Shown: one piece after another, positions 1 through 3,984 of the stretch
How the letters are laid out: each line of letters begins with the position of its first letter
Position numbering within the stretch: position 1 is the stretch's first letter
Assembly (NCBI GenBank): GCA_047611425.1
Contig: JBLFWJ010000165.1
Span: 1-7,240 of the forward strand
Direction: 5' to 3'
DNA: 7,240 nt
Source: JBLFWJ01 sp047611425
GTDB taxonomy: Bacteria; Bacteroidota; Bacteroidia; UBA10329
Made by a program: the position numbers and the translations under genes
The notes under the pieces: model-generated
Database searches by the model: none
Seen by the model: only the letters and a program-made list of their open reading frames with translations
Told to the model about the DNA's origin: nothing

Positions 1-434
1 ATATTGAGTTGGCTTACAAATCAGAAAAAGGGAAGTACGCAGGTAAAATTGATTCCTTGAAGCGCTTTCTTTCAGTGGACTCTTTCACTGTGATAAAAGC
101 GATAGGATCTGTCCCTGACACATTAACAGAAGAACAAGCAGTAGAACTTGGATTGGTTAGTCGGGACACTCTTCAAATCAGCGTATTTGATAGCATCGTT
201 AAAGGAGCTGACCTTAATGAATTTTTCATTATTCCCTTTAGTGAAAATGCTGAGTTTGACTTAGCAGCGGGTACGGTTGAAAGAAACCAAGTAAAGGTTA
301 ATGTATTCGAGGCAAAGGCAAGTAATGCTGACATCTTTCCAGATATTGACCTTACTCGTTTTGAGATCAACCCAGAGGCTGGTCTAAGCGTAGGTTCGAT
401 GACAGAGCCAAGTACCAGTGGAAACTGGGAGTAA
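1..434 (+). CDS. Conserved hypothetical protein, 3' part only (5' end outside window)
   Basis: This is the C-terminal 143 residues of a protein whose start lies left of the window. The frame is open from base 3, and the TTG at 9-11 is an internal leucine codon rather than a convincing start. I do not recognise a named domain. The visible part is soluble and rich in acidic residues. A lysine-rich segment (KSEKGKYAGK) comes first, then a stretch with the pattern PDTLTEEQAVELGLVSRDT, then predicted beta-rich sequence, and it ends in GSMTEPSTSGNWE. My impression is that this ending, roughly VGS-(M/L)-TEA/P-...-NWE, recurs in uncharacterised Bacteroidota proteins, but I cannot verify that here. 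The gene overlaps the possible GTG start of the DUF3822 gene by 17 bases, so the two are probably co-transcribed and perhaps translationally coupled. No membrane segment is visible; one could lie in the missing N-terminus. Confidence 0.8.
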   Translation, partial: IELAYKSEKGKYAGKIDSLKRFLSVDSFTVIKAIGSVPDTLTEEQAVELGLVSRDTLQISVFDSIVKGADLNEFFIIPFSENAEFDLAAGTVERNQVKVNVFEAKASNADIFPDIDLTRFEINPEAGLSVGSMTEPSTSGNWE

Positions 435-1263
435 TACTAAGTTGTCATTGACTCAGCCTGCGTTAGTTGTCTCAGCTGACAGGATAGGAAAAGATTTTGT
501 TCCTAATAATCGACCGGTTTGTCAAATAGGGCGATCCACAATCATTCACTCAATTTATTCTCAAGACCTTCTTGATTTGGTAGAGCTTAAGGTCTACCGT
601 TTCCCCTATGCCGTTGACGATAATACCTGGGGTACTGAGATTGCTTCAATCTTAGAATTGATAGACGTTTCAAATCCGATTTTTCTTATTGAGCCTTGTG
701 GTTTTGCCCTCATTCCTAAATCGCTATATGAAGAAGGAGCGATTGAATCGTATTTCGAGCTGCAGGGGACAGAATTGAACGGAAAGCCAGTATCCAATTA
801 TCAAGGCCACGATTCAGATAATCGGATTATTTCGCATTACCCCTCAAGTCTAAACGACATTTTAGCCGGTGGCGAAATCATTATCGACCTATGCCCTATT
901 CTCGCATCCATTTCAAAAGAAAAAGACGCTAACATTCATCTGGTGATTCGTGACGAGCATATTGACGTGGTTCTTTCTAAAAAGGAAGTCGTAATGATGA
1001 ATCGATTCAATGCCGATCAAGAAAATGACATCCTTTATTTCTGCGTTGCTGCTGCAGAGCAAATCGGACTAAATATTGATGATGTAATCATCAACCTGTC
1101 CGGTAACGCTGAGAAGTTGGATTCTTTGCACGGCTTGTTTGCCAAGTACTTCAAAAAGCTTCAGAAGCTGACCACTCCGAAAAAAGTAAAAGTGCCATAC
1201 GGTTTTATGGATGTTAACCCAGCGGTCTGCTGGCCAACTTTAAATATCCATTTATGCGTGTAA
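418..1263 (+). CDS. DUF3822 family protein
   Basis: This is a protein of up to 281 residues matching the Bacteroidota DUF3822 family in length, sequence character and position before rsmD. Family-like stretches are the strand around residues 88-103 (PIFLIEPCGFALIPKSLY), the segment at 195-218 containing NRF...DILYFCVAAAEQIGL, the strand-plus-glycine INLSGN at 225-230, and the C-terminal NIHLC. The biochemical function is unknown. Its constant place beside rsmD suggests, by inference only, a link to ribosome or RNA maturation. There is no in-frame ATG near the beginning: an in-frame TGA at 400-402 limits the start to GTG 418, inside the upstream gene, or TTG 442 (giving a 273-residue protein beginning MSLTQPALVV). 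A GGGAG at 427-431 sits 10 bases before the TTG and favours that start. The gene's 3' end overlaps rsmD by 10 bases. No signal peptide or membrane segment is seen. Confidence 0.85.
   Translation: METGSNTKLSLTQPALVVSADRIGKDFVPNNRPVCQIGRSTIIHSIYSQDLLDLVELKVYRFPYAVDDNTWGTEIASILELIDVSNPIFLIEPCGFALIPKSLYEEGAIESYFELQGTELNGKPVSNYQGHDSDNRIISHYPSSLNDILAGGEIIIDLCPILASISKEKDANIHLVIRDEHIDVVLSKKEVVMMNRFNADQENDILYFCVAAAEQIGLNIDDVIINLSGNAEKLDSLHGLFAKYFKKLQKLTTPKKVKVPYGFMDVNPAVCWPTLNIHLCV
427..431 (+). promoter_or_regulatory. Possible Shine-Dalgarno GGGAG for the DUF3822 gene
   Basis: GGGAG lies within the last codons of the upstream gene and 10 bases before the TTG at 442, a workable spacing. If it is real, it makes TTG 442 the true start rather than GTG 418. 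Bacteroidota genes often do without such a site, so the support is modest. Confidence 0.3.
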
Positions 1264-1796
1264 TTGGTGGATCACTAAAAGGGCGCGTTTTTCATGCACC
1301 TAAAAATTTACCAACTCGGCCAACAACCGATCAGGCCAAAGAAGGACTTTTTAATATTCTCAACAATCGAATTGACCTGACCGAATGCAAAGTCCTAGAC
1401 TTGTATTCTGGCATTGGCTCTATGAGTTTGGAATTTGCATCTAGAGGTGCCAATTCGGTCACTGGTGTTGACCAAAATCCCAAATGCGTTCGATTTCAGC
1501 AAGAATGCGCAGACAACTTTAAAGTAGAGACCTGGGACATTTTACGGTCGGATGTTCTCCGATACCTACCGAATGCTCCTGGTCAATTTGACGTGATTTT
1601 TGCAGACCCTCCTTATGATATTCCTGATCACAAGAGAATTCATGAACTGATTATTGAGTTTGATTTGCTTAAACCTGGTGGGTTGTTCGTCTTAGAACAT
1701 GAACACGGTTTACCGACAGAAACTTGGAATGGATTTGAGCAGTTACGGAAATATGGCCGAGTCCACTTTTCGTTTTTTGATCAGAACCTGATGTAG
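1254..1796 (+). CDS. rsmD: 16S rRNA (guanine(966)-N2)-methyltransferase RsmD
   Basis: RsmD transfers a methyl group from S-adenosylmethionine to N2 of G966 (E. coli numbering) of 16S rRNA during 30S assembly; it acts in the cytoplasm. The 180-residue protein has the normal family length and the expected motifs. These are the N-terminal MRVIGG and the family signature RPTTDQAKEGLFNIL (residues 22-36), the SAM-binding loop VLDLYSGIGSMSLEF (47-61), the acidic ribose-binding position in GVDQNP (71-76), and the catalytic DPPY (118-121) that marks N-methyltransferases of exocyclic amines. The ATG at 1254 overlaps the end of the DUF3822 gene by 10 bases, so translation is likely coupled. The 3' end overlaps the convergent trmN6-like gene by 16 bases, leaving no room for a terminator between them. 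Nothing in the sequence suggests damage. Confidence 0.96.
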   Translation: MRVIGGSLKGRVFHAPKNLPTRPTTDQAKEGLFNILNNRIDLTECKVLDLYSGIGSMSLEFASRGANSVTGVDQNPKCVRFQQECADNFKVETWDILRSDVLRYLPNAPGQFDVIFADPPYDIPDHKRIHELIIEFDLLKPGGLFVLEHEHGLPTETWNGFEQLRKYGRVHFSFFDQNLM

Positions 1797-2497
1797 TATT
1801 CCTTCATCATTTCTTGAAATCGAACGGTATAAGTTCGATTTTCACTTTCCCCTTCCTCAAGCGTAATTTCCTGCTCAATGCAGGGTCCTTGTGATTTTTC
1901 AAATTCTATCAACACACGCTTAAAATCGAATTCTGGAGCTGGTCGCACTAAGAGTTTACGGGTAGGATAGAACCCCGAAGACTGTGCTGATTCAATCCAG
2001 AGCTGCAGATCTGAAAAGGGTACAACCAACGAAAGCCTAGCATCTTCATTTGTTAATCTAGCTGAACATGCCATAAGTTCTGATGGATCAAGACTATCTG
2101 TATGCTTGGCCTTTTGTAACGTGTCGGAATCTGGTTTTGACGAGGATTGGAAGAACGGTGGATTGCAAACAACGTGGTCATATTTCTCTTCGCTGCTTCC
2201 TGCAAAGTCTTGAATTGCCTCATTCTTTACCCTCAGTCCACCAAATGAACTACGCTGGAAATTGTATTCGGCTTGAGAAGCTGCGTTGACATCCAGCTCA
2301 ACCGCTGTAATCGATGCCTGAGTTCGCTGAGCCATCATCATGGCTATAACTCCAGTTCCTGTTCCTATTTCTAAAATTGAATTACTCCTAGAGACATCTG
2401 CCCAAGCGCCAAGCAAAACAGCATCGGTACCAACTTTAAACCCACCAATGTGAGACCAGACTGCAAATTGCTTGAATTGAAAAACGCAATTTGGCAT
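1781..2497 (-). CDS. trmN6: tRNA1(Val) (adenine(37)-N6)-methyltransferase, TrmN6/YfiC type
   Basis: This is a class I SAM-dependent methyltransferase of 238 residues. It fits the YfiC/TrmN6 family, which makes m6A at position 37, next to the anticodon, of tRNA1(Val). The signature FQFKQFAVWSHIGGFKVGTDAVLLGAW spans residues 6-32 (key residues K9, Q10, K21, GTD 23-25, LLGAW 28-32). The SAM loop ILEIGTGTGV is at 41-50, the acidic AVELD at 65-69, and the catalytic NPPF at 112-115. The family usually has Met before KVGTD; here it is Phe, a mild change. It is the last gene of the rpsP-rimM operon: only 10 bases separate its ATG from the rimM stop, and there is no obvious ribosome-binding site. Its 3' end overlaps rsmD on the other strand. 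The exact tRNA substrate in this organism is inferred from the family; a related N6-adenine specificity on another RNA cannot be excluded. Confidence 0.92.
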   Translation of the reverse strand: MPNCVFQFKQFAVWSHIGGFKVGTDAVLLGAWADVSRSNSILEIGTGTGVIAMMMAQRTQASITAVELDVNAASQAEYNFQRSSFGGLRVKNEAIQDFAGSSEEKYDHVVCNPPFFQSSSKPDSDTLQKAKHTDSLDPSELMACSARLTNEDARLSLVVPFSDLQLWIESAQSSGFYPTRKLLVRPAPEFDFKRVLIEFEKSQGPCIEQEITLEEGESENRTYTVRFQEMMKEYYIRF

Positions 2498-2507
2498 GGC
2501 TCGATTT

Positions 2508-3002
2508 TCAAAGATCTAAAAGTCCTTCAGGGAGATTCATAGAGATTGTCTTCTCCTGATCATTCACTTCGTCAATCATCTCATCAACAAATGGAATCAT
2601 CACCTCTGCCCCGTTAACTTCTACAATCAAAAGTGGGTGATGATTGAGCGGGCGAACATCAACCACAGAACCAGTTGTTCCGCTTGTAAGGTCCTTCAAT
2701 GTAAATCCAATAATTGGGTAAACTTCGCTGTCGTCTTCTTCAGGCATGGCTTCAATTAGCACTTCTTTTCCGACCAACTTCTCTGCCTTTTCCATAGAAT
2801 CAATCCATTCAAATTGAATGATAAACCCACCGGAACCCTTCTTAAGGGTTTCTATAAAAAAAGGAACCGGTCCTTGTATATCTACAAAGACCGGTTCTTC
2901 GGTTGTCAATTCATAATTAGAAGAGCCCTTAACTAAAACTTGACCCAGAACACCATGTGTTCTGGCTATATAGCCCAGCACTTGCATTTCGTGCGGGAGC
3001 AT
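2508..3002 (-). CDS. rimM: Ribosome maturation factor RimM
   Basis: RimM binds ribosomal protein S19 and helps assemble the head of the 30S subunit and process 16S rRNA. The 164-residue protein is slightly short for the family but has both halves. The N-terminal beta-barrel begins LGYIARTHGVLGQVLVK (residues 9-25) and carries the central AEKLVGKEVLIE (73-84). The C-terminal PRC-type barrel starts near YPIIGFTLKD (95-104) and closes with EVMIPFVDEMI (133-143) and the near-invariant NLPEGLLDL (156-164). The ATG at 3000-3002 lies 6 bases after the rpsP stop. A second ATG five codons in (M6) would give an equally plausible protein, so the exact start is uncertain. The rpsP-rimM pairing is classic across bacteria; here the next gene is a TrmN6-type enzyme instead of trmD. 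Confidence 0.95.
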   Translation of the reverse strand: MLPHEMQVLGYIARTHGVLGQVLVKGSSNYELTTEEPVFVDIQGPVPFFIETLKKGSGGFIIQFEWIDSMEKAEKLVGKEVLIEAMPEEDDSEVYPIIGFTLKDLTSGTTGSVVDVRPLNHHPLLIVEVNGAEVMIPFVDEMIDEVNDQEKTISMNLPEGLLDL

Positions 3003-3008
3003 AAAGTT

Positions 3009-3734
3009 TTATGCTTCAGCAGGCTTGTCGCCTTCTTCTTTTGCCTCTTCAGCAGGAGCTTCTTCTGCAGCTGCCTCAGCAACAACAGGAGCTTCTTCCT
3101 TTACTTCTTCCGCAACTGGAGCTTCTGCAACTGGTGCTTCTGGTGCCGGAGCTTCTTCAGCTGGTGCAGCCTCTGCTTCAGGAGCAGCCTCCGCAACTGA
3201 AGCTTCTTCCGTAGCTGCCTCAGCAGGAGTTTCCTCAACAACAGGAGCATTTGCAGCTTCCAATTCAGCAGCTAGTGCTGATCGCTTTGCAGAGATATCG
3301 GCAGCCATTGCTTCCTTCTTCTCAGATTCAGCCTTCAATCTAGTAGAAGTTTCTGCTTCTGCCTTTTTCTGAAGATCATCAATCTTACCGGTTACTTTAC
3401 CTTCTTTATCAGAAAGCCAAGCTTGGAAACGCTTTTCTGCTTCTTCTTCTGTGAAAGCACCTTTGCTCACACCTCCTAGAAGATGCTTCTTGTACATAAT
3501 TCCTTTGTAGGAAAGGATTGCCCGGCAGGTATCGGTTGGCTGAGCACCTTTCATAATCCAATCCATTGTGCTATCGAAGTTTAGGTCGATAGTTGCTGGG
3601 TTGGTATTAGGGTTGTAGGTACCCAATTTTTCGATCATCCTCCCATCTCGTGGGGCACGACTATCTGCTACGACAATGTGAAAATAGGCGTATGCCTTTT
3701 TTCCGTGTCTCGCTAATCTGATCTTAGTTGCCAT
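3009..3734 (-). CDS. rpsP: 30S ribosomal protein S16 with long acidic C-terminal extension
   Basis: S16 is a primary assembly protein of the 30S subunit that binds the 5' domain of 16S rRNA. The canonical domain is at residues 1-90: KIRLARHGKK (4-13), YFHIVVADSRAPRDGR (17-32) and EKLGTYNP (35-42). The protein is 241 residues against about 80-90 in E. coli. Residues 91-160 form a charged, probably helical segment (FTEEEAEKRFQAWLSDKEGK and onward). Residues 161-241 are a low-complexity Ala/Glu/Pro/Val tail with about 24 Glu and 1 Asp but only 3 Lys and no Arg. Bacteroidota S16 proteins are often longer than E. coli S16, so an extension as such is expected; its length and repetitiveness are notable. 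It is the first gene of the rpsP-rimM-trmN6 operon, with a promoter box 30 bases upstream and an A-rich leader without Shine-Dalgarno sequence. Confidence 0.97.
   Translation of the reverse strand: MATKIRLARHGKKAYAYFHIVVADSRAPRDGRMIEKLGTYNPNTNPATIDLNFDSTMDWIMKGAQPTDTCRAILSYKGIMYKKHLLGGVSKGAFTEEEAEKRFQAWLSDKEGKVTGKIDDLQKKAEAETSTRLKAESEKKEAMAADISAKRSALAAELEAANAPVVEETPAEAATEEASVAEAAPEAEAAPAEEAPAPEAPVAEAPVAEEVKEEAPVVAEAAAEEAPAEEAKEEGDKPAEA
3012..3254 (-). repeat. Imperfect ~30-base repeats encoding the Ala/Glu/Pro tail of S16
   Basis: On the + strand the octamer GGAGCTTC occurs at 3055, 3088, 3118 and 3148, spaced 33, 30 and 30 bases. Each encodes Glu-Ala-Pro on the minus strand. The reading is a degenerate 10-11 residue unit such as EEAPVVAEAAA, EEAPAEEAKEE and AEAPVAEEVKE. 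The repeat is in frame throughout, which suggests growth by slippage or unequal crossing-over under selection for an acidic, disordered tail. Confidence 0.75.
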
Positions 3735-3764
3735 TTACTTATTTAAGGTTAAAATTTCGGGGTG

Positions 3765-3772
3765 CAAAGATG
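3765..3772 (-). promoter_or_regulatory. Putative rpsP operon promoter, -7 box
   Basis: On the minus strand this reads CATCTTTG followed by CACC, one mismatch from the Bacteroidota -7 consensus TAnnTTTG. It lies 30 bases upstream of the rpsP ATG, about the same distance as the peptidase box from its own gene. No clear TTG -33 element is found 17-20 bases upstream. The transcription start would fall near 3758. Confidence 0.5.
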
Positions 3773-3905
3773 CGACAATTAATCCGAAAATAAAACACCT
3801 TTTACAAGCCTCTTTTTCGGTCGTATATCTGACTCTTCGATCATTTTAACATTCCTCTAAACAACAGGTGCTAGAAATGAGCGTTATCTACCCAAATCCA
3901 GCACC

Positions 3906-3983
3906 ATGATTATTGCACTAACGTTGTTTGCCACTACCCTTTTACTCTATCTGTATGATCTACAAGAGCAACAGGAACAATAG
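3906..3983 (+). CDS. Possible 25-residue hydrophobic small protein
   Basis: ATG at 3906 opens a 25-codon frame ending in TAG at 3981-3983. The product begins MIIALTLFATTLLLYLYD and ends in a polar QEQQEQ tail. That is the shape of a single-span membrane microprotein: an uncharged hydrophobic stretch of about 17 residues followed by an acidic, glutamine-rich end. It fits exactly between the rpsP leader and the peptidase stop without overlapping either gene. There is no Shine-Dalgarno sequence and no convincing promoter; TATATCTG at 3824-3831 is one mismatch from TAnnTTTG but lacks a -33 TTG. A frame this short can easily arise by chance in AT-rich DNA, so it is a candidate only. Confidence 0.2.
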   Translation: MIIALTLFATTLLLYLYDLQEQQEQ

Positions 3984-3984
3984 T

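Larger units (their letters stand above)
3735..3984. other. Intergenic region between the peptidase gene and rpsP
   Basis: This 250-base gap lies downstream of the peptidase stop and upstream of rpsP, both on the minus strand. The right-hand half of the minus-strand reading shows no GC-rich hairpin followed by a T run, so I find no intrinsic terminator for the peptidase gene. The rpsP-proximal part holds the TAnnTTTG-like promoter box. The + strand carries a 25-codon hydrophobic ORF (3906-3983), preceded by a 10-codon ORF (3877-3909) whose stop overlaps its start. Confidence 0.6.

Noticed and set aside
9..11. TTG as the start of the left-edge gene
   Set aside because: The frame continues open to the window edge (Ile-Glu before the Leu codon) with no initiation signal, so the gene is more likely truncated by the window.
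2083..2289. 68-codon open frame on the + strand within the trmN6 region
   Set aside because: It is antisense to the conserved NPPF-containing part of the methyltransferase, and no family features are seen in it.
3011..3372. Leu/Gln-rich and Ser/Ala-rich open frames on the + strand
   Set aside because: They are antisense readings of the GCT/GAA-rich repeats in the S16 tail; the composition follows directly from the repeat and neither resembles a real protein.
3735..3984. Intrinsic terminator for the peptidase gene
   Set aside because: I looked for a GC-rich stem followed by a T run on the minus strand and found none.
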